This document shows positions 33,182 to 41,316 of a DNA stretch of 46,357 bases, piece after piece. The stretch spans positions 1 to 46,357 of the forward strand of contig CACZAK010000012.1 in the NCBI GenBank assembly GCA_902779075.1. The letters are read 5' to 3'. A program made the translations under genes and the position numbers. Under the pieces are notes generated by a model, which was not told where the DNA came from, made no database searches, and saw only the letters and a program-made list of their open reading frames with translations. The stretch is from an uncultured bacterium. GTDB taxonomy: Bacteria > Verrucomicrobiota > Kiritimatiellia > RFP12 > UBA1067. The number at the start of each line of letters is the position of its first letter. The stretch's first letter is position 1.

Positions 33182-35122
33182 CTACTCGACGAAGATCATG
33201 AAGCCGCGGGCAGGGGGGTACGCGTACTCGGGAAGAGTGTCCGGGCCGAGGCGGATGCATTCCTCGATCTGCTCCTTCGTGAGGGCTATCTTCCACACGC
33301 GCACCTCGTCGTAGCTCGACTGGGGATTATCATTAGTATAGATGCCGCGCCCCAGCATGAAGGCGTTCTGGACGATCATCGACGTCGTCCACGATCCGTA
33401 CGGAAACGTGCCGCTCCCCACCAACGTCCCGTCCGCCTTGTGAACGTAAGCACAAATGGTGGCATTGCCCGTGCCGTCCGGCGTCACCGCAAATGCAACG
33501 TGGCACTTCTCGTTCACCGGGAACGAAACGCTGCCGATTTTGCGGTTACCATCCCCCAGCCAGGCTCCAGATGCCACAACCGTGGTGGGTCTGAAGAACG
33601 GCACGCTGCCATTATCGTGGTATCCGACATGAAGTCCGGCCAGGTCCCCGCCGTTATAGACGCCGAAACCGAAACACGGACGCCATTGGTCACTGCTGCG
33701 AAGCGTCGTCCACAGCTCGATGGTGAACGGCGTGTCGCCAAGGGAGGCGGGGATGATGCTGGAGCCCAAGCTCACCCAGGATCTGTTGTTGCCGGTGCCA
33801 TCCGTCAGGCGGATCTCCGTGTTGTTGTTGGTGTAGGTGCCCGAGCCCTGGAGCGTCGCGTCCTTGCCGCCGAGGAAGCCAGTGTCGCTCAGCTCGCCGT
33901 TGAAGCTCCAGCGGTGGAGAAGGTTCGTGGATGATGTCGCGACGACGAACTCCTTCCTCCCCGACGTGCCGACACTGCCGACACCGAAGATCACGCCCTT
34001 CTCCGTGTTGCAGCACTTCACCGACATCGCGATCGTCCAGTCGGTTCTCAGCTTGTTGTCGCCGTCGGAAATCGTACCGTAGCCCCTGGGATGGACGGCG
34101 GTGTTCGGCCCGTTCGGACCTTTTACGGCGACGTTGCCGGAGCCGGAGCCGGCGGGATCGGTGCCGTTGTTGCCGGTGAACACGCGCGTGCCGTTCGTGA
34201 AGTCGTAGCGGAAGAACGGATCGTCGATCGTCGCGGCGGCGTAGGCGGCAGGAAGCGCGTCGGGGCCGCTCGCGATGTTCGCCTCGATCTGCGAGATCGA
34301 GAGCGCACCGCTCCACACGCGCACCTCGTCATAGTCCGCCTGGGGATCTTTATCGCCCCAGAAGTTGCGTCCGAGGGCGAACGTCTCGCGGATCAGGCTG
34401 GCCGTGGTCCATCCCTTGACCGTATATGCGTATCCGCCGATGCGTGCGCCGGACGCATCGTGGACGTATCCTTCGATCGTCGCGCCGTCGCCGTTGCCGC
34501 GCGGCGTCACGACGATGGCGAGGTGGTAGGTGCCACCTGCGGTGAGTGGGTTCTTGCCCATGAGCACGTTCTTTTGTTCGCCTCCATTCGCATTGACAGC
34601 CTGGAACGCGGGACCAGTGCCGGTTGAGCTGTTGTAAGGCCTGACATGCGCGTTAGTATTGTGGAACGCCACCATAAGGCCCCTCGTGCCGGTGCTGTCC
34701 TTGCGGCCTAGCGTGAACCACGCGCTGTATGTCGTGATGGCGCGCAGCGTCGTCCACATCTCGATGGTGAACGGCGCATCGCCGGAGGGAAGGAGCGCGG
34801 AGCTCTTGCCCGGGTTCAAATCAACCCACGACGTCCCCTTGTTGCCGCCGGCGAGGCTGATGGCGGTGTTGTTGTTGACGAACGTGACGGAGGTGCCGTT
34901 GTCCGTGCCGGTGAGTCCGCCCACGCTGTCGGTATAGTCGCCGTTGAAGCTCCAGCGGTGGAGAAGCGTCGGCAACACGGCGGAAGCTTCGGTGGTGAGG
35001 TAGATGGTGTTGCCTTCGCGCTCAAGCGTGCCCGCACAGCCGGAGACGGAGACCTGATCGAGAGAAACGTCGCCGAGCGACGAGGTGCAGGCGATGAGCG
35101 GATATCTTCCCGTGAACGGCAC
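33182..35122 (-). CDS. 3' part of frameshifted surface protein: two LamG domains
   Basis: This open frame of 646 codons has no signal peptide and no sensible start. It is the continuation of the gene beginning at 36066, out of frame by one base at a C6 run. It encodes two LamG/jelly-roll modules of similar sequence: LLHRWSFNGDYTDSVGG...APFTIEMWTTLR...DYDEVRVWSGAL near residues 50-290, and LLHRWSFNGELSDTGFL...TPFTIELWTTLR...SYDEVRVWKIAL near 400-630. The C-terminus is GFMIFVE, similar to the GFHLFIR end of the 1176-aa protein. One added C at 35123-35128 would join the two parts into a single protein of about 961 aa. Confidence 0.75.
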   Translation of the reverse strand: MPFTGRYPLIACTSSLGDVSLDQVSVSGCAGTLEREGNTIYLTTEASAVLPTLLHRWSFNGDYTDSVGGLTGTDNGTSVTFVNNNTAISLAGGNKGTSWVDLNPGKSSALLPSGDAPFTIEMWTTLRAITTYSAWFTLGRKDSTGTRGLMVAFHNTNAHVRPYNSSTGTGPAFQAVNANGGEQKNVLMGKNPLTAGGTYHLAIVVTPRGNGDGATIEGYVHDASGARIGGYAYTVKGWTTASLIRETFALGRNFWGDKDPQADYDEVRVWSGALSISQIEANIASGPDALPAAYAAATIDDPFFRYDFTNGTRVFTGNNGTDPAGSGSGNVAVKGPNGPNTAVHPRGYGTISDGDNKLRTDWTIAMSVKCCNTEKGVIFGVGSVGTSGRKEFVVATSSTNLLHRWSFNGELSDTGFLGGKDATLQGSGTYTNNNTEIRLTDGTGNNRSWVSLGSSIIPASLGDTPFTIELWTTLRSSDQWRPCFGFGVYNGGDLAGLHVGYHDNGSVPFFRPTTVVASGAWLGDGNRKIGSVSFPVNEKCHVAFAVTPDGTGNATICAYVHKADGTLVGSGTFPYGSWTTSMIVQNAFMLGRGIYTNDNPQSSYDEVRVWKIALTKEQIEECIRLGPDTLPEYAYPPARGFMIFVE

Positions 35123-36066
35123 GGGGGGCGCTCGACGCAGAGCGTGACGGGGCCCGTGATTTCAAGGCTCGGCACCGTGAGCAGCGGCGCGTTTTTGTTG
35201 AGCATGCCGAGGTTCAGCGCGGCGCCGTCGAGCATGAGGCCGTAGGTGAGCGTGGATTGCGCGAACTTGACGGCACCGCCGCCCGTCAGGCGCAGCTTGC
35301 CCGTGCCCGTGAACGCGGGAAGCGCCTGGTCGTAGCCGGCGGTGTTGAAGGACGCAGGATTGCCGGTGATCTGCATCGTGCGCGTCTTGGTGTTGGAGGC
35401 GTCTAACGCCTGCACACTGAAGATGTTGGCCTTCGTTGCGACAAGCGTTCCGCCGCCCCACGTGAAGACCTGACCGTTGCCCGTCCTGAAGGTGATGTTG
35501 CCCGTCGTCAGCGTTCCGCCGTTGAGGTTGAGGGTGGAGACGCCGGTGCTCACGGTCGTGGCACCCATGTAGATCGTACCGACAGTCGCCTCGCCTCCGT
35601 TGATGTTGATCGTGCCTGAGGCGGTCACAGATGCACCATCATTCCACTGCACCGCGCTGCGCAGCACGGCATCGACCTTGAGGATGCCGCTGTTGAGCGT
35701 AAGCACGGAAGTACCGGTCTTCTCCATGCCGCTGCCCACGGCGAGGTAGCCAGAGCCATTGGCCGTCGAACACCAAACCGTGCCGCCGTTGATGTTCAAG
35801 TACGCAGGATCGTTCTTTTCAATGCCGATGAAATTACAGGTGCTGGAGGTGTTTCCGCCTACCTTGAGCGACGCTCCCTCGTTGATGTTCATGGTGCCCC
35901 GATAGATGAGGATGCGGTCGGTGGAGTTTATCTGCGTCTCTGCACCGTAGTTGTACACTCCACCATCGATATTGGTGGGTACACCTGCCTCGGCGTTCAT
36001 TGCCGCGCAGATTACCGCCGCGACCAGCGCGCGGAACCATGTTTTTGCTCTTGAGATTGTTTTCAT
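34816..36066 (-). CDS. 5' part of frameshifted surface protein: signal peptide and beta-helix
   Basis: This is a 416-codon open frame. It has a signal peptide (MKTISRAKTWFRALVAAVICAAMNAEA) and residues ~28-310 of autotransporter-like beta-helix (YLNINGGTVWCSTANG, STLNLNGGTLTTGNITFRTGNG). Meaningful sequence ends near residue 314 (VTLCVERPP), after which the reading is out of frame with the LamG half and looks random (Arg/Ser/Pro-rich). GGAG lies 7 nt before the ATG. It follows the C10 protease gene by 58 bp. Either the gene is broken, the base call is wrong, or expression of the full protein depends on slippage. Confidence 0.75.
   Translation of the reverse strand: MKTISRAKTWFRALVAAVICAAMNAEAGVPTNIDGGVYNYGAETQINSTDRILIYRGTMNINEGASLKVGGNTSSTCNFIGIEKNDPAYLNINGGTVWCSTANGSGYLAVGSGMEKTGTSVLTLNSGILKVDAVLRSAVQWNDGASVTASGTININGGEATVGTIYMGATTVSTGVSTLNLNGGTLTTGNITFRTGNGQVFTWGGGTLVATKANIFSVQALDASNTKTRTMQITGNPASFNTAGYDQALPAFTGTGKLRLTGGGAVKFAQSTLTYGLMLDGAALNLGMLNKNAPLLTVPSLEITGPVTLCVERPPCRSREDIRSSPAPRRSATFLSIRSPSPAVRARLSAKATPSTSPPKLPPCCRRFSTAGASTATIPTAWADSPARTTAPPSRSSTTTPPSASPAATRGRRGLI
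35123..35128 (-). other. Frameshift site at a C6 run
   Basis: On the minus strand GAG-CGC-CCC-CCG-TGC shifts to a frame needing GAG-CGC-CCC-CCC-GTG-CCG. Adding one C restores ERPPVPFTG and continuity into the LamG half. Confidence 0.7.
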
Positions 36067-36124
36067 CTTCGTTCTCCTCGTTTGTTAAGCTGTTGTTGTT
36101 GCATTCATGTCCATGGCTGCAAGG

Positions 36125-38605
36125 TTACCGGAATTTCAAGTACGTGCCGTCGGACTTGTAACTGCCTTCGAGCGACTCCATCTTGCCTTCGCCGTTGAAC
36201 CGCACCTTCTCGATCCCGGCGCCGTTCTGGTTCGCGAAGGCAAACCTCGTCGCTCCGCCATCGGCCGCCACGAGCGGCGTCTCGGTGTTGCCGTTCACGA
36301 TCGCCGCCGTATAGTTCATGCGCTTGGTGTTCAGCACTAGCTTCACCGTGTACTCGGTGTTAGCCGCCGGCGTCACGCCCGTCAGGTCGATCCACCGCCG
36401 CGTGCCGTTCACTTGCGTATAGGCCTGGAAGCAGCCGGTTTTATAGATGCGCACGCCCGCCCTGGCCTTGTCGTTGCCGATGCCGTCGTCCATGTTATCG
36501 TTCCATGAGCCGAAGGACACCTTCATGATGATCGTCGTCCTCACGCCCTTGGACGGTTCCGTCGTCGTGAACACGTTTTCACCGTCGAACGTGATCTTGC
36601 CGTCCACGTATTCGAAGGGGTCTTGCCACGTCCCCGTCAACTCCTGCATTTCCTCCCGCTCGTCGAGCCAGTGCTTGGCGTGGCTCGCCGGGGTGTCGGG
36701 GTAAAGTCCGCCGTAGTACGTGCCCTTCGTGATCGTGGCCGTGGCGGTGTCGCCGCCCCATTCGCCGCACAGGAACGCCTTGGCCTTGACCGTGGTGGTG
36801 GAAGAGACGGTGAACGGCTCTTCGTAGAGAGCGCTTGAAGACGTCGGCTCGCTGCCGTCCGTCGTGTAGCGGATTTCAGCCGACGCATCCGCACACGCGA
36901 TCTCCACGGTGCGCGTCTGGCCGTAGAACGACGTGCCGTCCGCGGGCGAGATAACGGGAACCGCGATCGTGGCGAGCTTCAGTTCCACGCCGTGGATGTT
37001 CTCCACGCTGCCGAGGTTGCCATCATAAGAGCCGACCGACTCTTTATACATATCCCCGCGTATAAAGCCAGTCGAGACACACGCCGCCACGTTCAGGTTC
37101 GTGGCCACCGCGCTGCCCGATCCGTCGCCCATGCCGATGGAATACTGCCCCGCCGGAAGGAAAAGCGCGTAGATGCCCTTGTCGTCTGTCGTCGCGGTGA
37201 TGCGCTCGCGGCTCGTCCGATTCACCGCCGTGACCGTTGCGTTGGCCATCACAACGTCGGATGCGTCCTTCATGCGTCCGCTCACGATCGTGCAGTTGGG
37301 CGTCCCCTGCGGATAGATGTTGTAGATGATGGTTTGGATGGAGGTGTAATTGGAACCCGCCTCCGAGAGATCCGGCGGATTGTACCAGGCGTCGGACGAC
37401 CCCTCCCAGCCAAAGTTGAAGTGGACGTAGAGCGTGTCGCCCTGGTAGCCGTAGCCGTCCGCGACGATGGCGTGCCCCGGAACGCTCACGGCGACGGGCA
37501 GCTTCGCGTCAAGGCTCGCGAGGATTCCGCGCTTCCATTCGTCTTCGGACGGAGAGTATTTGCATGCGGCGTTGGCGTAGCCGAACTGGTCCGTAAAGCG
37601 CAGGTAGAGCGCGCTGATTCTTGAAGCGCCGCCGCTCGTGGAGTAATCCATGTAAACGGAGATTCCAATATAGCGCAGCAGCTTGCCGAAGGCCTGTTTG
37701 TTCGCGGTGGAAGAGGTGGCTCCCATGTCGCTCCAGTTGTACGTTCCGCCGAACGGCACGCCGTCCCACGGCTCGTACGAACCGCCCGCCGGCTTCTGGT
37801 AGCCGAGCTCCGCCGTGTAGAGGTTGTTCGTGTAGTTCTTGAGCAGGGTGATGCTGGACTGCGGCCACTGGTGGTAGTACATGATCTGTCCGCCCGCCGT
37901 CGCCACGCAGCCGCAGACGAAGCGGTAGTTGGCGTCGGTATCTACCGTGGGCGTGTAGTAGTTGTACGCCACGCGAGGGAATGAGTAACGTCCCTGGCTC
38001 CATGCGGTCGTGAGCAGCTTGCCCACGCGCAGGTCACCGGGGTTTTGATTGATTGAGCCCGCCTGGAGCCGCGTCCCGCCCTTCGCCGCCGTCGACATGA
38101 GCTCCGCCCACTTCGCCGCCTTGCCGCTGGGAGCGGCCGCGGCGAGCCGGCGGCCGCTAGTAGAACGGGCAGCCTGCCCGTTCCCGTCGTCAACGGCCGA
38201 GCCGGCCATTGTACTAGAGGCCGCCGCCACGTCGATGGGCAGCATCGCCAGGAGCGGGTTCTGCGTCACGTCGTCCACCCACGTGCCGGACTTCGAGTAG
38301 GCGATCACCGGCTCAAGATCCGTATCGCCCGAGGTCACGACGAAACCGCCGCCCTCAAGCGTCACCACGTAGAACTTGCCGTTGCCGTCCTGTCCGGGGT
38401 ATTCCCGCACGCCCGGGGGCTGGGCGGTGAAATCTTCGCCCAGCGCGGCCTTCACGCGCACCCATCCGGCGACGGCGCTCATAGCGTCGTCGCCGCTGAC
38501 CTCGTCGGCAAGCAGCGGGAACGCCGCGCCAGCCGCGACCATTGCCAAGACCGACGCTCTGAACAGCGCGCGGCGCAATGCTTTTGCTCTTGTGGTTACT
38601 TTCAT
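36125..38605 (-). CDS. Secreted C10 (streptopain-like) cysteine protease, multidomain
   Basis: This is an 826-aa protein. The N-terminal export signal ends near AGAAFPLLA. A propeptide region follows (GYVDD-like GNGKFYVVTLEGGGFVVTSGDTDLEPVIAYS), which resembles the Spi/C10 inhibitor prodomain. The protease core has the Cys in CGCVATAGGQIMYYHQWP (residue ~231) and the His in PGHAIVADGYGY (~379). After it come a carboxypeptidase-regulatory-like domain (~445-510), a chitobiase-type module (ISPADGTSFYG...IRYTTDGSEPTSSS, ~555-625) and a C-terminal beta region ending TYLKFR. It probably cleaves proteins outside the cell. A hairpin repeat is embedded in frame at residues ~140-163, between prodomain and protease. 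Confidence 0.9.
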   Translation of the reverse strand: MKVTTRAKALRRALFRASVLAMVAAGAAFPLLADEVSGDDAMSAVAGWVRVKAALGEDFTAQPPGVREYPGQDGNGKFYVVTLEGGGFVVTSGDTDLEPVIAYSKSGTWVDDVTQNPLLAMLPIDVAAASSTMAGSAVDDGNGQAARSTSGRRLAAAAPSGKAAKWAELMSTAAKGGTRLQAGSINQNPGDLRVGKLLTTAWSQGRYSFPRVAYNYYTPTVDTDANYRFVCGCVATAGGQIMYYHQWPQSSITLLKNYTNNLYTAELGYQKPAGGSYEPWDGVPFGGTYNWSDMGATSSTANKQAFGKLLRYIGISVYMDYSTSGGASRISALYLRFTDQFGYANAACKYSPSEDEWKRGILASLDAKLPVAVSVPGHAIVADGYGYQGDTLYVHFNFGWEGSSDAWYNPPDLSEAGSNYTSIQTIIYNIYPQGTPNCTIVSGRMKDASDVVMANATVTAVNRTSRERITATTDDKGIYALFLPAGQYSIGMGDGSGSAVATNLNVAACVSTGFIRGDMYKESVGSYDGNLGSVENIHGVELKLATIAVPVISPADGTSFYGQTRTVEIACADASAEIRYTTDGSEPTSSSALYEEPFTVSSTTTVKAKAFLCGEWGGDTATATITKGTYYGGLYPDTPASHAKHWLDEREEMQELTGTWQDPFEYVDGKITFDGENVFTTTEPSKGVRTTIIMKVSFGSWNDNMDDGIGNDKARAGVRIYKTGCFQAYTQVNGTRRWIDLTGVTPAANTEYTVKLVLNTKRMNYTAAIVNGNTETPLVAADGGATRFAFANQNGAGIEKVRFNGEGKMESLEGSYKSDGTYLKFR
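38133..38183 (-). repeat. Hairpin repeat embedded in the C10 protease gene
   Basis: AACGGGCA-gcc-TGCCCGTT (38163-38181) with CTAGTAG at its left joins a second palindrome AGCGGCCG...CGGCCGCT (38132-38158). The first matches the intergenic element at 364-390, including the TACTAG tail. It is translated as part of the linker GQAARSTSGRRLAAAA. Confidence 0.7.
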
Positions 38606-38657
38606 TTTCAGGTTCCTTCTTGGTTAAGCTTCAGTGGTGAAATCGGGGCCGTGATAG

Positions 38658-38704
38658 CAAGCGTACAACAGCAAGGCGACGCCCATCTTGCTGTTGTACG
38701 CTTG
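38658..38704. repeat. Perfect 18-bp inverted repeat upstream of C10 protease
   Basis: CAAGCGTACAACAGCAAG (38658-38675), an 11-nt loop, then its exact complement (38687-38704). It lies 53 bp before the protease start and has no T tract on either side, so it is not an ordinary terminator. It may be an operator or a 5' mRNA stabiliser. Confidence 0.85.
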
Positions 38705-38884
38705 TTGTTTCGGAAACGGCGGCTACCCGCGCAAAAACGCGCCCTACACGCGCCGTCAAGCAATGAGGGGGGGTACTGGGATTATGCAAACGTCCTACGC
38801 GGCGTTTTTCCGCGTTTTCGGGCGCTTCTGCTCGCATCTTATGTGCATCTAGCGTGAACATATTGGTTACAGTTTCGTTACCGG

Positions 38885-38912
38885 TGTATCACACGATGCC
38901 GTTGCGTGTCAA
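38885..38912 (-). promoter_or_regulatory. Possible promoter of the C10 protease gene
   Basis: On the minus strand TTGACA (38907-38912), 16 bp and GATACA (38885-38890). The -35 is perfect but the -10 is poor. If used, the leader would be about 275 nt and would include the 18-bp hairpin. Confidence 0.25.
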
Positions 38913-38966
38913 GCGAGTGATGGCGGGATTTTTTAGTCGCGAGCAACGGCTGCAACATGCCGTCGT

Positions 38967-39083
38967 CCAAAGTCCAAAGTCCTAAAGCCTTTGTCTTTCG
39001 TCCTTTGTCTTCTGTCCTCAAAGGGGAAAGGACAAAGGACAGACGACAGAAGACAAAGGAGGGAGGACTTTGGGCTTTGGACC
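38967..39083. repeat. Heptamer arrays arranged as a long hairpin
   Basis: CCTTTGTC-type heptamers (38967-39018) face AAGGACA-type heptamers (39020-39083) head to head, giving an imperfect hairpin with arms of about 55 bp. The right arm repeats the array at 33015-33072 and, like it, continues into a GC hairpin cluster. Confidence 0.75.
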
Positions 39084-39257
39084 GGTGGGGCGAGGCGTCC
39101 CGCCGAGCCGCGGCGGCTCGCCCGGAGGGCTCGCCCCACCGGGCGGCGCGCGCGGAGCGCGCGCCCTACCGCGGTAGGGGCCGACCACCGGGCGGCCCGT
39201 GCAGAACGGGGCGACTACACCTCTTTTATGGTAGGGCTCGCTCGCCGAGCGGGCCGC
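39081..39257. repeat. Cluster of GGTAGGG/GGTGGGG hairpin elements
   Basis: Several GC-rich palindromes in succession: GAGCCG-cgg-CGGCTC (39105-39120), GGCGCGCGC-ggag-GCGCGCGCC (39133-39154) with CTACC, and GGTAGGGCTCG-ctcgc-CGAGCGGGCC (39230-39255). Together with the heptamer hairpin they occupy most of the gene-free interval 38606-39323. Confidence 0.7.
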
Positions 39258-39323
39258 ATCAGCGTGTCAAACGAGTGCTGGGAGATTTTTTCAACCGCCT
39301 ACTGATTTGGTCAAAGTCCCGAT

Positions 39324-39352
39324 TTGACGGCGCATGGGGGTTTTGCTAAACT
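39324..39352 (+). promoter_or_regulatory. Promoter of the plus-strand gene
   Basis: TTGACG (39324-39329), 17 bp and TAAACT (39347-39352). The ATG is 10 nt after the -10, so the leader is only about 0-4 nt. Confidence 0.7.
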
Positions 39353-39362
39353 GGCTGCCGCA

Positions 39363-40250
39363 ATGAATGAAGCAATTGACACCTCGAAAAAAGATGCACT
39401 TGGAGCCCTGCCGCCGTCGCTGGCACGGTTTCAGGCGTTTCACGACGCCTATCTGGGGCGCATACTCGCGGACACCGCGCACTTCGACCGGCGGCTGCTG
39501 GAGGTCGTGCGGCATTTTCTCAAGGTATTCGCCGATGCGGGCAAGCCGTGCATCCGCGTGAGGGAGGGCGACTTGTCAGCGATACTGGACGACGACCGCG
39601 TCAAGGAAATGGTCGAACTCGGACACGGAACGACCAACGGAGGGCCGGCGGTCCGAAAGGATGTGGTCGCGGCGGCGTTCGACGCGGACGTCGCGAATCT
39701 TGCGCCCGACCAGTTCCCGAAGTACGGCTACCTTGGACCCGACTCCGCGATGATGGACATGGTGCAGTGCAGCGACCTCGGATTCCACTACGGGAACGTG
39801 CGTTTCGTCCTGCGGCGCGAGACGATGGCGGCGCGCACGACCTTGTGCATGGGGAACGGCGTGAATTTCGGCTGCTTCTATTTCAAGGTGCCGACTTGGC
39901 TGGAACATCCCGAGCCTACGTGCTTCCTCTCGCTCCCCCACCACGTCGATTTGATGAAAGGCGGCGTTCCCATGGGGAAGGGACCCGCCCACCCCGAACA
40001 GGCGATGACGATGTTTGCGGTGGCTTGTCTGAAGGGGATGCTGACGAAAGAGAATTTCCACACGATCGGGGATGTCTTCGAGGGAGCGCACGGCTTTGAA
40101 TTCTTCGAGCTCCACTACCACGGGCATCTGGTCGTGTCCAGGGATGTGGAGCGGGTGGATATTTGCCGATGGACTGATGAGACACCCGAGATATTCAAGG
40201 CGGTCAAGCCGCGTTTCGACCGCCTTGGAATCCCGTGTAACCTCGTCTGA
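39363..40250 (+). CDS. Uncharacterised protein, possibly DUF3626-like
   Basis: This 295-aa soluble protein without signal peptide is the only plus-strand gene. Its core, QFPKYGYLGPDS...HYGNVRFVLRRETM, and a later FEFFELHYHGHLVVSRDVERV recall DUF3626 proteins (pattern xPKYGALN...FGxxxFVL...xxxxHGxxxLxxDV). I give that name only tentatively, and no activity is implied. ATG at 39363 is preferred; the upstream in-frame TTG at 39324 is the first base of the -35 box. There is no Shine-Dalgarno and the promoter sits 10 bp away, so it should be translated from a leaderless or near-leaderless mRNA. It converges on pta, and the 104-bp gap holds a 'cgcagag' repeat. Confidence 0.75.
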   Translation: MNEAIDTSKKDALGALPPSLARFQAFHDAYLGRILADTAHFDRRLLEVVRHFLKVFADAGKPCIRVREGDLSAILDDDRVKEMVELGHGTTNGGPAVRKDVVAAAFDADVANLAPDQFPKYGYLGPDSAMMDMVQCSDLGFHYGNVRFVLRRETMAARTTLCMGNGVNFGCFYFKVPTWLEHPEPTCFLSLPHHVDLMKGGVPMGKGPAHPEQAMTMFAVACLKGMLTKENFHTIGDVFEGAHGFEFFELHYHGHLVVSRDVERVDICRWTDETPEIFKAVKPRFDRLGIPCNLV

Positions 40251-40301
40251 TTTACTGCAATTCTTGTCCCTTTAGTCGATGCTCAAAAATACGATAGTCT
40301 C

Positions 40302-40327
40302 ACGCAGAGGCGCAGAGAGCGCAGAGA
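40302..40327. repeat. cgcagag low-complexity repeat
   Basis: GCAGAGGCGCAGAGAGCGCAGAGA-type sequence between the convergent plus-strand gene and pta. Its complement occurs at 549-575. Confidence 0.6.
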
Positions 40328-40354
40328 AAGCAAAAAAAGGTTTTGTAACGGATT

Positions 40355-41299
40355 TTATTGCGGAGCCTGCACGGCGGTGGCGGCGATGGTGTTGACGATG
40401 TCTTCGACGGAACAGCCGCGCGAGAGGTCGTTGCAGGGGCCGGCGAGTCCCTGAAGGACGGCGAAGCACGACGCGCCGCCCAGACGCTGGGCGATCTTGT
40501 AGCCGATGTTGCCCGCCTGCAGGTCTGGGAAGATGAGCACGTTCGCGCGTCCGGCGACGGGACTTCCCTTCGCCTTGAGCGCCGCAACATCCGGAACGAG
40601 GGCGGCGTCCAGCTGCAGCTCTCCGTCAAGAAGAAGGTCCGGCGCGAGTGTATGGGCGATTGCCGTCGCCTCGCGCACCTTGTCGACGAGCGCATGTTCC
40701 GCGCTGCCCTTCGATGAGAACGACAGCATCGCGACGCGCGGCTCCTCGAAGTCACAGAGCGCGCGGGCGGTGTTCGCCGTCGCAACCGCGATGTTCGCAA
40801 GCTCCTCGGCGTTCGGACACGGGTTCACCACGCAGTCCGCGAGGACCAGAAGCCCGTTCTCCCCGAACTGCGTATACGGACTCTCCAGCAGGAAAGCGGA
40901 TGAGACGAGTTTCATCCCCGGCGCGGTCTTGATGATCTGCAGCGCCGGACGAAGCATGTCGCCCGTCGAGTGGACGGCGCCGGAGACGAGACCGTCCGCA
41001 TCGCCTTCCTTGACCATCATCATTCCGTAGTACATCGGGTCCGCCACTAGTTTGGCGGCCGCCTCCTCGGTGATTCCCTTCGCCTTGCGGAGTTCGAACA
41101 GCTTCGCGACGTAAGCGTCGAAACGGGATTTATTCTCCGCACGTGCGATGATCTCGGGCGTGAGCAGAATCGGCTCCGCCACGCCTTCCTCCGCGACGAT
41201 CCTCGCCGCCTCGACCGTGCGCGGTTCGTCGCCCTCCGGTAGCACGATGCGTTTCACGGAGGCGCGCGCCTTCGCCTTGATTCTCTTCACCACTTCCAT
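40355..41299 (-). CDS. pta: Phosphate acetyltransferase
   Basis: This 314-aa cytoplasmic enzyme interconverts acetyl-CoA and acetyl phosphate. It has the catalytic-domain-only length. RIVLPEGDEPR, DPMYYGMMMVKEGDADGLVSGAVHST, RPALQIIKTAPG, LADCVVNPCPNAEELA and VAMLSFSSKGSA match Pta rather than the shorter phosphate butyryltransferase. The start at 41299 has AGGAGG about 6 nt upstream. It follows the kinase gene by 17 bp. Unusually, its kinase partner reads as butyrate kinase, not acetate kinase. Confidence 0.92.
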   Translation of the reverse strand: MEVVKRIKAKARASVKRIVLPEGDEPRTVEAARIVAEEGVAEPILLTPEIIARAENKSRFDAYVAKLFELRKAKGITEEAAAKLVADPMYYGMMMVKEGDADGLVSGAVHSTGDMLRPALQIIKTAPGMKLVSSAFLLESPYTQFGENGLLVLADCVVNPCPNAEELANIAVATANTARALCDFEEPRVAMLSFSSKGSAEHALVDKVREATAIAHTLAPDLLLDGELQLDAALVPDVAALKAKGSPVAGRANVLIFPDLQAGNIGYKIAQRLGGASCFAVLQGLAGPCNDLSRGCSVEDIVNTIAATAVQAPQ

Positions 41300-41316
41300 G
41301 TCGGCCTCCTTTCGGA

